A stretch of 64,000 nt of DNA from Pseudanabaena sp. ABRG5-3 (GCF_003967015.1 NZ_AP017560.1:2914001-2978000); one strand, 5' to 3'; counted from the stretch's first letter, positions 19,336 to 29,432 are shown. The notes: generated from the letters alone by a model not told the origin. Program-made: numbers and translations.

Positions 19336-21348
19336 ATGCGTCTATGTATTAATCCGAAATGTCCAATTCCTAACCATCCCGACAATGACAATTATCCAAC
19401 TTGTCAAGGATGTGGCTCGGAGTTGTTAATCGATGGCTGCTATACGGTAACTAAATTATTGAGCGACTCTGGGGGCTTTGGAGTCGTATATGAAGCTGAG
19501 AATCCCGCAGGACAACCCAAAATCCTCAAAATCTTGAAACAGGATTTGAATGAGGATAGCAAAGCCGTCTCGCTGTTTCAGCAAGAGGCTTTCGTTTTGG
19601 GACAAATCGAACATGCGGGAATACCAAAAATCGAAACCTATGTGCATCACACCTTGGAAAATGGCAAGATGCTGCATGGAATCGTTATGCAAAAAATTGA
19701 GGGGGTGAATCTTGAACAATGGATCAATCAGCGTGGCAAACAACCGATCGCCCAAAAAAGAGCGATCGTCTGGCTACGGCAATTGGTAGAAATTCTGGCG
19801 TTAGTCCATAGCAAAGGCTATTTCCATCGCGATATTAAGCCAGCGAATGTGATGCTGTCTCCATCAGGACAACTAGTGCTGATTGATTTTGGGACGGCCC
19901 GTGAGGCAACTCACACCTATCTTGCCAAAATTGGCGGGATTCAAGGAGTCACCAGTATTTGCTCGGTGGGCTATACATCTCCTGAACAGGAAAAAGGCTT
20001 TGCTGTGCCGCAGTCCGATTTCTATTCCCTCGGCTGCACGATGATCCATCTAGTGACAGGTAAATATCCCCTTGACACCTATAATCCCGATCGCGATGTC
20101 TTGGAATGGAGATCACATGCTCCTGAAATTTCTGAAGAACTAGCCGATCTCATTGATGCTTTAATTGCGCATAAGCCTAGCGATCGCCCAATTAACTGTG
20201 AAGCCATCTTAAAGATTCTCAAAGAGATGGAACAACTTGAGAAATTGTCTCCTAGTGGTAAGACTAATGCTAAACGAAAATCAATCAAGAAAGCGATCAA
20301 GGAGTCCACACGTAAACCAACTTCACCAGTTTTGCTAACCATATCCGTAGTAATTGCAGCAGCGTTGGGATTGGGCATTGGTACTGTTATTAAAGTCTCA
20401 GCTATTGGTGAAGAAATTAGTTTTCAACTGCCTGTTTTTCAGCAAAAACGTTTAACCCCCAAAAGGGCTTTATCGGGACATACGGACAATATCCAAAATT
20501 TAGCCCTAAGTCCTGATGGTAAAACCATTGCTAGTGCTAGTGACGATGGTACAGTCAAATTTTGGGAGATGGAAGGTGACAATAGCAACTTCATTCGCGA
20601 GATTAAAGATCAAGGTGGTTGGGTACGTGCGGTAGTATTTATCTCTAACCTTCAGATTGCCACCGCAGGTCAAGATAAAAACATTAAAATCATCGATCTT
20701 GCTTCAGGTAAAGTCGTCAAATCCTTAATTGGTCATACCAATCTGGTGAATAGTTTAGCGATCGCTCCTACTAGCGATCTGTTGGTTAGTGGTAGTTATG
20801 ACAATACAGCCAATCTCTGGCAAATCTCTACAGGTAAACTATTGCGATCGCTCAAAGGTCATACTGATAAAATTTTGGGAGTCACAATTTCGCCCGATGG
20901 CAAATATGTCGTCAGTGCCAGTCGGGATAAACACTTAAGGATTTGGGATGTCAAAACGGGAGAAACCTTAAAAATTCTTTCAGGACATCTGTCGGATGTT
21001 ACCTGTGTGTTGATTACGCCTGATGGCAAGAAGATCATCAGTGCTGGTAATGACAAATCAATTCGGGTGTGGGATTTTGCTTCAGGCAAGCAGCTATTTA
21101 TTTTAACGGGGCATGACGAGGTGATTGGCGCGATCGCAATTACTAGTGATGGTAAATATTTAGTAAGTGGTGATAAAGATAGTAGGAACTCCATTCGTCT
21201 ATGGAATCTAGAAACGAAATCATCGATTTGGAATTTAATTGGTCATACGGACTTGGTAACTTCTCTCATAATTACTCCAGACAATCATAAATTGATTAGT
21301 AGTAGTCAAGATAAAAGTATTGATATTTGGGAACTGCCTAAACCTTAA
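19336..21348 (+). CDS. Serine/threonine protein kinase with WD40 repeats
   Basis: 670 residues. A short N-terminal zinc-ribbon-like segment (CINPKCPIPNHPDNDNYPTC then CGSE) precedes a eukaryotic-type kinase: glycine loop LLSDSGGFGVVYEAE, catalytic loop YFHRDIKPANVML, DFGTA, and the APE region SVGYTSPEQE. A basic linker leads to one TM helix near 330-350 (LLTISVVIAAALGLGIG), then about seven WD40 repeats with WD-like ends (VKFWEME, IRVWDFASG, LRIWDVKTG, IRLWNLET, IDIWELP). The C-terminal propeller should lie on the opposite side of the membrane from the kinase. Substrates are unknown. A cyanobacterial SpkA/Pkn-like assignment is as far as I would go. Confidence 0.9.
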   Translation: MRLCINPKCPIPNHPDNDNYPTCQGCGSELLIDGCYTVTKLLSDSGGFGVVYEAENPAGQPKILKILKQDLNEDSKAVSLFQQEAFVLGQIEHAGIPKIETYVHHTLENGKMLHGIVMQKIEGVNLEQWINQRGKQPIAQKRAIVWLRQLVEILALVHSKGYFHRDIKPANVMLSPSGQLVLIDFGTAREATHTYLAKIGGIQGVTSICSVGYTSPEQEKGFAVPQSDFYSLGCTMIHLVTGKYPLDTYNPDRDVLEWRSHAPEISEELADLIDALIAHKPSDRPINCEAILKILKEMEQLEKLSPSGKTNAKRKSIKKAIKESTRKPTSPVLLTISVVIAAALGLGIGTVIKVSAIGEEISFQLPVFQQKRLTPKRALSGHTDNIQNLALSPDGKTIASASDDGTVKFWEMEGDNSNFIREIKDQGGWVRAVVFISNLQIATAGQDKNIKIIDLASGKVVKSLIGHTNLVNSLAIAPTSDLLVSGSYDNTANLWQISTGKLLRSLKGHTDKILGVTISPDGKYVVSASRDKHLRIWDVKTGETLKILSGHLSDVTCVLITPDGKKIISAGNDKSIRVWDFASGKQLFILTGHDEVIGAIAITSDGKYLVSGDKDSRNSIRLWNLETKSSIWNLIGHTDLVTSLIITPDNHKLISSSQDKSIDIWELPKP

Positions 21349-21349
21349 G

Positions 21350-21394
21350 TTTAGAAATACTTCGCCTCTCGGAGAGAGGCGAAGCATTTCTAAA
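21350..21394. terminator. Bidirectional hairpin terminator between kinase and transporter genes
   Basis: A 21-bp stem with one mismatch (21350-21370 with 21374-21394), between the convergent stops at 21348 and 21390. Confidence 0.75.
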
Positions 21395-22730
21395 CAATCA
21401 AAAATCTGAGTGTGACATAGATTGCTGCGGCAATCAATTGCAAAATCATGACGGGAATGCCATAGCGCAAAAACACCTTAAAGGAAATGCGTTTGCCATG
21501 CTGCTCGGCAACTCCAGCCGCGACAATATTGGAGGAAGCACCGACTAAAGTTCCATTACCTCCCAAGGTTGCGCCATACATCATGGCATAGAAAAGTGGC
21601 AATACCACGTTGGGAAATTGTCCTGCGAAATCGGTCGCAAGTACCTCAGGGCTAGCTAAACCGACATTAACAACATATTGCTTCAGCAATGGAACCATCG
21701 CTACTACAAGGGGAATATTCGGAACTACACTGGAAATCAAGCCGACAAAAAAGATTAAGGAGATAGAACCAAGGACAATATTTTTCCCTAATACAATTGC
21801 TAGCACTCCAGACATACTGGCGATTACACCTGTTTTCTCTAAGCTGCCAATCAGTACAAAAATACACATGAAGAAAATTAGGGTACTCCAATCGACATCT
21901 TGCAAAATATGTTTTACAGTATCAATCTTGCTATGGTGAGCTAGCATGAGAGCAAGAGCGGCTCCTAACAAAGCAACAGTTGCGGGTGATACGGGAACTG
22001 GTAAGGTTTCACCAATTACAAAAAACGTCAGCACAAAGGCAGTAATAACTGCGCCAATAGTCAGGATGCGAGGATGATTAATCTTGGGATGCGGAAGGCG
22101 CTCAAGGTTTTCTAACTTCTTATGCCAGATTTTACGAAATAGGAATGGCAACATTGCCACAATCACACCAACAGCGATCGCCCCACCAAGACTGAGTTTG
22201 ATCAGATAGTCCATAAAGCTCATATTGATGGCATCACCGACAATATAAGTAGCGGGATCGCCAACAATGGTCAGTAAACCTGAGCTATTTGCCACAAATA
22301 CCATCAAAATCAACAGCGGTACAAAATCTACACCGATTTCCTGTGCCATGGGTGGAATTAATGGCGCGAGTAGCATAACCGTCGTGGCATTTGGCAAAAC
22401 GGCACAGATCGGGGTGGTGATCGCAACTATGCCTAATAGCAAGCGATCGCCTCTTCCCTTGGCAAGGATCACCATCTGGGTAGCGAGGTACTCAAAGACC
22501 TTTGTAGGTTCAAAGGCGCGTACCATCACCATTACCCCAAAGAACAGTCCCAATGTGCCATGACTTTTGCCGATATAGCCGATCGCCTCAGGCATAGTGA
22601 TTACATTAGTGATAATCACTAGCAATGCGCCAAGAAAGGCGGCGACAACAAAATGTATCCATTCCGTAATCAGTAGGAATATGACACCGAGGAAGCTCGC
22701 TAGGGAGATGATCGCTTGCCAAGTTAACAT
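21390..22730 (-). CDS. SLC13/ArsB-like (ion transporter superfamily) permease
   Basis: 446 residues with 11-12 predicted TM helices. ICAVLPNATTVMLLAPLI and VANSSGLLTIVGDPATYIVGDAI match the family's conserved hairpin regions, where ArsB, NhaD and P-protein relatives carry 'GDPPN'-type sequences. The C-terminal half repeats the theme (VVPNIPLVVAMVPLL, ATLGGNGTLVGASSN), consistent with the inverted-repeat fold. The substrate cannot be read from sequence: dicarboxylate, sulfate, arsenite or Na+/H+ exchange are possible. It stands as a single gene. Confidence 0.82.
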   Translation of the reverse strand: MLTWQAIISLASFLGVIFLLITEWIHFVVAAFLGALLVIITNVITMPEAIGYIGKSHGTLGLFFGVMVMVRAFEPTKVFEYLATQMVILAKGRGDRLLLGIVAITTPICAVLPNATTVMLLAPLIPPMAQEIGVDFVPLLILMVFVANSSGLLTIVGDPATYIVGDAINMSFMDYLIKLSLGGAIAVGVIVAMLPFLFRKIWHKKLENLERLPHPKINHPRILTIGAVITAFVLTFFVIGETLPVPVSPATVALLGAALALMLAHHSKIDTVKHILQDVDWSTLIFFMCIFVLIGSLEKTGVIASMSGVLAIVLGKNIVLGSISLIFFVGLISSVVPNIPLVVAMVPLLKQYVVNVGLASPEVLATDFAGQFPNVVLPLFYAMMYGATLGGNGTLVGASSNIVAAGVAEQHGKRISFKVFLRYGIPVMILQLIAAAIYVTLRFLIV

Positions 22731-22794
22731 TTAGGTTTCTGCGATTTAAGTAAAGAGCCATATTGCGGTGACGTACCTTCACCGCACCACCTTC

Positions 22795-24549
22795 TTAACG
22801 AAGGGAGACTTCAAGTTTATGTTGATTCCAGAGTTTTTGATAGAGAGACGAATCGGCAAGTAATTCAGCATGATTGCCTACTTGGACGATTTTGCCTGCA
22901 TCCATCAAAATAATGCGATCGCAAGTGGAGGCAGCCGATAGATTATGGGTAATAAAGATTACCGTTTTATTATGAGGTAAATTACTTAAAATCCCTGTGG
23001 CGGTTTGATTATCGACACTTGATAGAGCATCATCTAGTACTAAAATCGGCGTATCTACAAGCAAGGCTCTGGCTAAAGCGGTGCGCTGTCTTTGACCACC
23101 AGATAGGGTAATGCCACGTTCACCAACAAGCGTATCGTATTGCTTAGGAAATTTTAAAATTTCCTGCTCAATGCGAGCTTGGTTCGCGAAGTTCTCGACT
23201 TCATGATCGTAGGCTTGGGGCTTACCATAGCGGATGTTATCGCGCATGGTGGCACTGAATAGGAAACTATCCTGTGGTACAAAGGAAATGATCGATCGCA
23301 AATCTTCGATCCGCATTTTGGTAATATCCACGCCATCGATAAAAATTTGATCCGATGGAACTTCCACTAAGCGCATCAAGGCACTGGCTAAGGTGGATTT
23401 TCCAGAACCCACTGTCCCTAAAATTGCAACGGTTTCTCCTTGATGGATCGTAAAACTAATGTGATTAAGGGCAGGTTGAGCAGCATTAGGATAGGTAAAA
23501 CAGAGATCTCTCGCTTCGATTTTGCCTGTAACTTGTTCTTTGTTTAAAGCGATCGCATTTGGTGGATCAACGATGGCAGGGGGTATATCGAGAATGCCCT
23601 GAATTCGCTCAATGCTGACAATACCCCGTTGATAAGTCACCATCACAAATCCCAAAATCGCTGTTGGGAAAATCAATCGCTCTACATAAATAATCAGTGT
23701 GAGTAAATCACCAATCTTAAAAGTAGTATTGGCAGGATTAGCTAGCTTTTCGCCACCAAACCAAATCAGTACTAAAAAGCTAATACTGGCGATACCACCG
23801 AGTAAGGGAAATAAAATATTACGACTACGCGCCATGCGTAAATTGGCATCAAGCAAGCGATCATTCAGCTTACCAAATGCATCCCTTTCATTCTGCTCCT
23901 GTGCATAGGTTTTGATCAGAGCCATGCCATTGAGATCTTCTTGGAGTAACGAACTGACCTGCGATAGTTCTTCCTGCACTTCTAATTGCTCATCGCGCAA
24001 CTGACCACTAAAGCGCTGCACGATCGCTAACATGATCGGATACACCGAAATTGATAGCAAGGTTAATAAAGGGTCAATTGCCACCATTGCAGGTAGCGTC
24101 AAGCTATAGACAAATACCGAGTTGATAATGCTCAGTAGTGCGAACCCCATCAAGCGGCGAATATTCTCGACATCGCTTGTGACAATACTGATCGTTTCCC
24201 CTGCGGAATTGTTGGCAAAGTAGCTCGGTGGTAGTTTGAGTAAATGCTCGAAAATCTGCTGCTTGAGACTAAACTCGATTTTGCGACCAATGCCAAAGAT
24301 CCAGACGCGGGATGCCATGCGGATCACCCACATCAACGATGACAATCCCGCGATCAGCCACACGTAATTCATCAGGTGATGAAAATCCCCAGTTTTAATC
24401 TTGCCAAGATCGTCAACTGCACCCCTGATCAGTGAAGGAATATATGTACCTAGAACATTTGCCAGTAGTAGGGCAACTGTGCCAATAGCTAAGTCACTCC
24501 AGTAAGGACGGAGATACTTTTGAAGATTTTGAAATTGCGATCGCGCCAT
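22795..24549 (-). CDS. ABC transporter, fused permease/ATP-binding (exporter type)
   Basis: 584-residue half transporter: a six-helix type IV exporter TM domain (residues 1-310), then an ABC domain with Walker A ILGTVGSGKSTLA, Q-loop FVPQDSFLF, signature TLSGGQRQRTALARAL, Walker B ILVLDDALSSVD and the His switch FITHNLS. The residue after the Walker B Asp is Asp rather than the usual catalytic Glu, as in MdlA/YheI-type halves. No second half transporter is adjacent. The substrate is unknown; lipid or multidrug export is typical of relatives. Confidence 0.92.
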   Translation of the reverse strand: MARSQFQNLQKYLRPYWSDLAIGTVALLLANVLGTYIPSLIRGAVDDLGKIKTGDFHHLMNYVWLIAGLSSLMWVIRMASRVWIFGIGRKIEFSLKQQIFEHLLKLPPSYFANNSAGETISIVTSDVENIRRLMGFALLSIINSVFVYSLTLPAMVAIDPLLTLLSISVYPIMLAIVQRFSGQLRDEQLEVQEELSQVSSLLQEDLNGMALIKTYAQEQNERDAFGKLNDRLLDANLRMARSRNILFPLLGGIASISFLVLIWFGGEKLANPANTTFKIGDLLTLIIYVERLIFPTAILGFVMVTYQRGIVSIERIQGILDIPPAIVDPPNAIALNKEQVTGKIEARDLCFTYPNAAQPALNHISFTIHQGETVAILGTVGSGKSTLASALMRLVEVPSDQIFIDGVDITKMRIEDLRSIISFVPQDSFLFSATMRDNIRYGKPQAYDHEVENFANQARIEQEILKFPKQYDTLVGERGITLSGGQRQRTALARALLVDTPILVLDDALSSVDNQTATGILSNLPHNKTVIFITHNLSAASTCDRIILMDAGKIVQVGNHAELLADSSLYQKLWNQHKLEVSLR

Positions 24550-24607
24550 AATATATCCATACTACTTTATTTTGGCAAAAGCCTTCCTAGCAAGCCTTTG
24601 AGACAAT

Positions 24608-24634
24608 AATGGGCGACGCTAAGCGTCGCCCATT
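24608..24634. repeat. Perfect hairpin between Rieske and ABC genes
   Basis: A 13-bp stem (24608-24620 with 24622-24634) containing GGGCGACGCT. It lies downstream of the Rieske gene stop (24718) and upstream of the ABC transporter start. Confidence 0.7.
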
Positions 24635-24717
24635 TTCAAAATACTTGTAGTGCTAATTCAAGGTAGCATTTTTCAAGCAAGCTGTTTTCCTGCCAAAGAT
24701 GGGGAAACATCTGGCGA

Positions 24718-25083
24718 TTAAGCATCAATAAATAGATCTTCACCTTCTTGGGTGACAGTGAAGCTGGCGACATCGGTGGAAGATTTGCCCATCGAAACAA
24801 TCTTCTTGGCAAAATCGGGCAAGGGAATACCTACGACAGAATCTACCCACTCGACGTTTTTGCCAGTACAGATCTCAAACTTAGAGCCATGAAAAGGGCA
24901 AGTAATGACACCATTTTCAAATTTACCCTTGGCTAAAGGCAGTCCAAGGTGAGGACATTTGTTAGCGATCGCGCAATGTTTGTCTCCAACTTTTGCCACG
25001 ATCACTGATTGACCATTAGCACTGGTTTTCAAGACTTTGTTCGCACTGACATCTTTAGCGGTAGCAATTTTGACTTTAGCCAT
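24718..25083 (-). CDS. Rieske [2Fe-2S] ferredoxin-like protein
   Basis: 121-residue soluble protein with both Rieske cluster boxes, CPHLGLP (C-x-H) and CPFHGSKFEICTG (C-x2-H), which bind one [2Fe-2S] cluster through two Cys and two His. There is no transmembrane anchor, so it is not a cytochrome b6f Rieske protein. It more likely serves as an electron-transfer ferredoxin, like those of dioxygenase or nitrite reductase systems. No partner oxygenase is adjacent. The 3' region contains the hairpin at 24608. Confidence 0.88.
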   Translation of the reverse strand: MAKVKIATAKDVSANKVLKTSANGQSVIVAKVGDKHCAIANKCPHLGLPLAKGKFENGVITCPFHGSKFEICTGKNVEWVDSVVGIPLPDFAKKIVSMGKSSTDVASFTVTQEGEDLFIDA

Positions 25084-25191
25084 GACGAGATACTCCTGAG
25101 TATGAAAGATTTGTAAAGTTTTTTAAAATAACGATCAGATCATACAGGATTGAATGTTTCGAGTTGGCGTTACAACCTACACCTTTAGATA

Positions 25192-25238
25192 CAAATAAAA
25201 AAAGCTAGGGAGCTTTACCCCCTAGCTTTTTTTATTTG
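25192..25238 (-). terminator. Terminator of glyA
   Basis: A 19-bp stem (about 25192-25210 with 25220-25238), with A and T tracts at its outer ends that give a T-run on the minus strand after the glyA stop at 25242. Confidence 0.8.
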
Positions 25239-25241
25239 ACT

Positions 25242-26540
25242 TTAAACTGCTAGGGCAGGTTCTTTAGCAGCAATTGTGGGGTAATCCAATTCAGGATAGA
25301 GAGGGAAGCGATCGCATAGCGCTTGGACTCTCGTAATGCAATCCGCTTGGACAGCATCACTTTCAGGATTGAGTAAGCGATCGGCGATGATATTAGCGAT
25401 TTCGCGGAAATCAGCTTCCTTGAGACCGCGAGAGGTCATCGCAGGAGAGCCAAGGCGCAAACCACTAGTTACAAAAGGTGATTCAGGATCGAAGGGAACT
25501 GTATTTTTATTAGCCGTGATATTGATACCGCTCACTAATAGGTCAGCAACCTTACCAGTCATACCAATGGAACGCAGGTCAACTAACAGCAAGTGGTTGT
25601 CAGTGCCATTGGAAACTAGTTTCAAACCACGTTCTTGTAATTGGGACGCAAGGGCTTGGGAGTTAGCAATTACTTGTCCGCAATAGGTTTTGAACTCAGG
25701 GCGTAAGGCTTCACCAAAGGCAACCGCTTTAGCGGCAATCACATGTTCGAGGGGGCCACCTTGCGATCCAGGGAAAACTGACTTGTCAAACTTTTTGCCG
25801 AGGGCCGCATCGCGAGTCATGATCAAGCCACCACGGGGGCCGCGTAGGGTTTTGTGTGTGGTGGTGGTGACGACATCACAGTAGGGGATGGGGTTAGGGT
25901 GATGACCAGAAGCTACCAGCCCTGCAATATGGGCGATATCCGCCATCAGGTATGCGCCAACTTCATCAGCGATCGCTCTAAATTTCGCAAAATCAATAAT
26001 CCGAGGATATGCGGAATAACCGCAGATAATCAATTTAGGCTTGTGCTGCAACGCCAAATCACGAATCAAATCAAAATCTAGCTGCTCAGTTTCTTTATTT
26101 AAGCCGTAATGGACTTTGTTAAACCACATACCTGATACATTCACAGGGGAGCCGTGGGTCAAATGTCCACCATGAGACAAGTCCATACCCAAGAAGGTAT
26201 CCCCCGGTTTGAGTAGGGTGAGAAATACAGCAAAGTTTGCCTGTGCGCCAGAGTGGGGCTGGACGTTTGCATGGGCAGCGCCAAATAATTCTTTGATGCG
26301 CTCGATCGCGATCGACTCGATCTCATCTACAAATTCACAACCGCCGTAATAGCGTTTAGATGGCAAACCTTCGGCATACTTGTTGGTCAAAACTGATCCC
26401 TGCGCTGCCATCACCGCAAGGGAGGTAAAATTTTCGCTGGCAATGAGTTCGATATTGTTGCGCTGTCTCTCGATTTCTTTACCGATAAAGCCTGCGATAG
26501 TAGGATCGGATGCGGCGAGGAGGGAAAACAAATTGGTCAT
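25242..26540 (-). CDS. glyA: Serine hydroxymethyltransferase
   Basis: PLP enzyme that interconverts serine and glycine while charging tetrahydrofolate; in cyanobacteria it also feeds one-carbon metabolism and photorespiration. The family motifs are [45 protein letters not shown] and [19 protein letters not shown], whose lysine binds PLP. I place the start at ATG 26540 ([13 protein letters not shown], 432 residues), which matches the usual N-terminus. The frame extends 26 codons further to an ATG at 26618 ([12 protein letters not shown]), which does not look like the family. Confidence 0.95.
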   Translation of the reverse strand: MTNLFSLLAASDPTIAGFIGKEIERQRNNIELIASENFTSLAVMAAQGSVLTNKYAEGLPSKRYYGGCEFVDEIESIAIERIKELFGAAHANVQPHSGAQANFAVFLTLLKPGDTFLGMDLSHGGHLTHGSPVNVSGMWFNKVHYGLNKETEQLDFDLIRDLALQHKPKLIICGYSAYPRIIDFAKFRAIADEVGAYLMADIAHIAGLVASGHHPNPIPYCDVVTTTTHKTLRGPRGGLIMTRDAALGKKFDKSVFPGSQGGPLEHVIAAKAVAFGEALRPEFKTYCGQVIANSQALASQLQERGLKLVSNGTDNHLLLVDLRSIGMTGKVADLLVSGINITANKNTVPFDPESPFVTSGLRLGSPAMTSRGLKEADFREIANIIADRLLNPESDAVQADCITRVQALCDRFPLYPELDYPTIAAKEPALAV

Positions 26541-26678
26541 TTTTCTGAGCTTCTGTGCTGATTGTCTGAATGATTCGGTCCAAGGCGGTGCTGGGTTAGC
26601 ATTAACAAAAACACCCATTTACACGCATTAATTTATGCTAACACGCCCCGATCTCAAGAATGACCTAGATGCAATGCT

Positions 26679-27902
26679 CTATTTGTCACTACGAAACTCT
26701 TGCCAATCTTGGTAAACTTGCTGGCTATATGATTTAGCATATTCCATGACTTCATTTTTCCATTGAGATTGATTGGCAAAATCAATTAATTCATCAGAGA
26801 TCGCAGAACCCTGTCTACCACTACTCCGCAAATGTGACCAAGCAACTACCTGCCCCAAAGCCTGCATCAACTCTTCAGACTGTTCTAACCGATCATCCCA
26901 TTTTTCGATTTTTAAGTGATCCGTTGGACTTTGCGTAGATTGCAACTCTCGCAATACAAAAGAGTCTTTACCAATGGTTACAGCCTCTAGCCATGCGCTC
27001 GGTATCGCCTGCGATCGCATTTGAATTGACACAATGCGATCGGCTGCATTCTTCCATTTTGGCTGCTTCCAAATAACATAGGGTTCTAAGGACGAAGGCA
27101 TTGATTTTTTCAGATCGATGAGATAGTTCTCATCGGGGGAGCCGTTACCTTCCACCAACACAACATAACGCTCAATCCCTAAACTTCCTTTGCCTGCAAT
27201 CCGTTGTGCCACATCTAATACCTTAAAGAAATCAGGATTAGACTGCTTAGCAGCAAACACTTTCATCGCATCTTTTACTTTCTGTTTTTTCTTTTCAGAA
27301 ATCCCTTGAGCCTTACGTCCATCCAGCTTAATTGATCGCTTTTTTTTGTCTTTACTTAAATCTGTGCGTTCTTCAAGGACTTCTTTGCGTTTGACTTCTG
27401 TTTTGCGAGACAACAAATCAGCAATCACCTTAGGAGCAGTATCGGCTCCCATCCAATAGGCTTTCCCCTCAATGAGCGTTTGGGTATAGGCATGGAGAAG
27501 TTTTTGACAAAGTTCTTCCGTCAGTGATTGCTTGACGGAGAATGTTTGACAGGCAACAAGAATACTCGTCAATAGTCTTGTAATATCCCAAGTACATGGG
27601 GCTAGTACTGCCTCATCAAAGTCATTGATATCAAAATAAACGTGACGATTATCCGCTTTATAATTTCCAAAATTCTCAATATGTAGATCGCCACATATCC
27701 ATACTAATGGAGCATTTTTAAAACAAGATGCAATGGGTAAATCTTCATAAAAAAGATGACAAGTTGCCCGAAAGAAAACGAAGGGATTTTCTTTGTCTTC
27801 TCGCATTACGGCATATTTGGATTCGAGTAGATTGGGAATGGGATCTCTCGATTTATTAACATTAAATTGCAGAATGCGATCGCGAATATTGCGACTTGTC
27901 AT
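26679..27902 (-). CDS. DUF2252 family protein
   Basis: About 407 residues, of the DUF2252 family as judged by FFRATCHLFYEDL, WICGDLHIENFGNYKA and FDINDFDEAVLAPCTWDI. The WICGDLHIENFG and FDINDFD motifs resemble the catalytic and metal-binding loops of aminoglycoside phosphotransferase and kinase-like folds, so a phosphotransfer activity is plausible but unproven. A basic Lys-rich stretch lies near residues 180-215. ATG 27902 is preferred because a GGAGGG Shine-Dalgarno lies 7 bp upstream (complement at 27909-27915). An in-frame ATG at 27938 lacks one. Confidence 0.85.
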   Translation of the reverse strand: MTSRNIRDRILQFNVNKSRDPIPNLLESKYAVMREDKENPFVFFRATCHLFYEDLPIASCFKNAPLVWICGDLHIENFGNYKADNRHVYFDINDFDEAVLAPCTWDITRLLTSILVACQTFSVKQSLTEELCQKLLHAYTQTLIEGKAYWMGADTAPKVIADLLSRKTEVKRKEVLEERTDLSKDKKKRSIKLDGRKAQGISEKKKQKVKDAMKVFAAKQSNPDFFKVLDVAQRIAGKGSLGIERYVVLVEGNGSPDENYLIDLKKSMPSSLEPYVIWKQPKWKNAADRIVSIQMRSQAIPSAWLEAVTIGKDSFVLRELQSTQSPTDHLKIEKWDDRLEQSEELMQALGQVVAWSHLRSSGRQGSAISDELIDFANQSQWKNEVMEYAKSYSQQVYQDWQEFRSDK

Positions 27903-27927
27903 AAATAATCCCTCCAATACATCCCTC

Positions 27928-27957
27928 AAAATAAGCACTGCTAGCAGTGCTTATTTT
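27928..27957 (-). terminator. Hairpin terminator between two minus-strand genes
   Basis: Perfect 15-bp stem (27928-27942 with 27943-27957) flanked by A/T runs, directly after the stop of the exported protein gene. Confidence 0.8.
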
Positions 27958-29276
27958 TATTGAGCTTTACTGATTCCTGTATAGATATTCTCGTTGACTA
28001 GTCCTAACCAAGGATCACTAGCAGGGGTCAGAAATAGTTGATCGTAGACGCGACGGTTTAGCGTTGTTAAAAGGTTGGTATCGCCATTGATAAATTCACC
28101 ATTAGCGAACCAGTTATGGATTTGGGCATGAAATACATACTCATTACGAACTGTATCCTGCGCGATCGCCTTTTCAAAACTATTGACCACCGTTCGTATG
28201 GAGGCAGTAGGCGAGAGCTTGCGTTCCATCACTTTCAGACTTCCTTGATCAAGATAGACCCGATTTTGATAAAGACTTGCCATCCTTGCCCAGTTAGCAT
28301 CGGTGAGTTTCGCAAAGGGAGAGGGTGGATTGAGTTCTGTCAATGGTTCGCCCACGGTACGACTCAATGTTGGTAATTCCACCATCATTTTACCTACAGT
28401 TAAACGGCTGGCAAGCGCAGCACTAGCTTTGGGATCTGTGACTGCTAGAGGTAGTAATGGCTGTAGGGGTATGCGTAGGCGGGTTAGATCGGCTTGCCAT
28501 TTTTTTTCTAACTTGGCATAGCGATCGCGATGATATTTAACTAAAAGTTCGCGCCGCAGGGTCAAGTCTCCATTTGAATTGTTAATTGACTGCGATATTC
28601 CCTCCGCATCTTTGAGATTGTCCATAAATGCTTGTGGACTATACAGCCCCGGGATTGCATCAATGGGGCGACCTTCACTATCAAGAATGTAATGAATGCT
28701 ATTGCCTGTAATCGTTTGCTCTAGCTTCCGTCCATCACCAAAATCAATCGTTACTTTCGGTACAGGGCGCTCTGGCTGCCAATGTAAGATAAAGCGATCG
28801 CGCAGCAATTGGGAAACCGCCGCATTGGGATAAAGAGCAGTGCGGAAAAATCGGCTATTGGCACAGCTAAGTTCATCAGTGAGATTGCCCAACAAGCGCA
28901 AAGATAAAATGGGTTTACCTGTTTCTTTGGATGCGGTCTTTGCGGCTTCTAAATCTTTGTACCAATACAAACGCGAGGCATCACAGTCCTTTTGCTGACA
29001 AATAGCATCTAAGGTTGCTCGTAGTTGGGGATTATTGGGTAAATCTTTTTGATAGGTCGCCCAAAAGGCATCCACACCTGCATTTTTAAATTCGCGTAAT
29101 TTGGCGATCGCCTGTTGCGATGTGGCTTGATCCTTGGAGGTGGCTTGCTGAACAAGAGTATCTAAAATCGGTTGTTCGGCTCTAACAGCCTGTGGTGTAG
29201 CGATGGTTGTTAAAGCGATCGCGCTTAATCCTAATAAAGCAGAATATGAACTAACCTGAAATTTTCTTGCAATCAT
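27957..29276 (-). CDS. Exported protein with a thioredoxin-like stretch, function unknown
   Basis: 439 residues with a clear signal peptide: basic start MIARKFQ, hydrophobic core ALLGLSAIALTTIATP, and a likely cut after AVRA near residue 33. Residues about 110-215 (ETGKPILSLRLLGN, RFFRTALYPNAAVSQLLRD, HYILDSEGRPIDAIPGLYSP) look like the thioredoxin fold of DUF255-type and thiol-disulfide-like proteins, but the position of the redox CxxC reads LGNLTDELSC. A thiol reductase role is therefore unlikely. A second conserved-looking helical part covers 290-430. It lies 54 bp upstream of the DUF2252 gene in the same direction, with a hairpin between. Confidence 0.6.
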   Translation of the reverse strand: MIARKFQVSSYSALLGLSAIALTTIATPQAVRAEQPILDTLVQQATSKDQATSQQAIAKLREFKNAGVDAFWATYQKDLPNNPQLRATLDAICQQKDCDASRLYWYKDLEAAKTASKETGKPILSLRLLGNLTDELSCANSRFFRTALYPNAAVSQLLRDRFILHWQPERPVPKVTIDFGDGRKLEQTITGNSIHYILDSEGRPIDAIPGLYSPQAFMDNLKDAEGISQSINNSNGDLTLRRELLVKYHRDRYAKLEKKWQADLTRLRIPLQPLLPLAVTDPKASAALASRLTVGKMMVELPTLSRTVGEPLTELNPPSPFAKLTDANWARMASLYQNRVYLDQGSLKVMERKLSPTASIRTVVNSFEKAIAQDTVRNEYVFHAQIHNWFANGEFINGDTNLLTTLNRRVYDQLFLTPASDPWLGLVNENIYTGISKAQ

Positions 29277-29391
29277 TTGAGAACCTTCCTAATCGCATGG
29301 GGCAAGCCTTTGGCTGAGAGACGTAACTGTTGTCTAAATAGTTCCCCAAAAGTTCTATAACAATAGCCAGTGTTAGGACAAAAACAAAATC

Positions 29392-29432
29392 CAGAAGAGA
29401 GTTGCGACGCAAATCGCCGCAACTCTCTTCTG
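29392..29432. repeat. Inverted repeat in the glgC upstream region
   Basis: A 15-bp perfect stem (29392-29406 with 29418-29432). The 524-bp spacer 29277-29800 otherwise holds a family B repeat (29534-29635) and, presumably, the glgC promoter after 29640. Confidence 0.75.

Noticed and set aside
26541-26618. 26-codon N-terminal extension of glyA
   Set aside because: The residues ([17 protein letters not shown]) do not fit the family, and an internal ATG gives the normal start.
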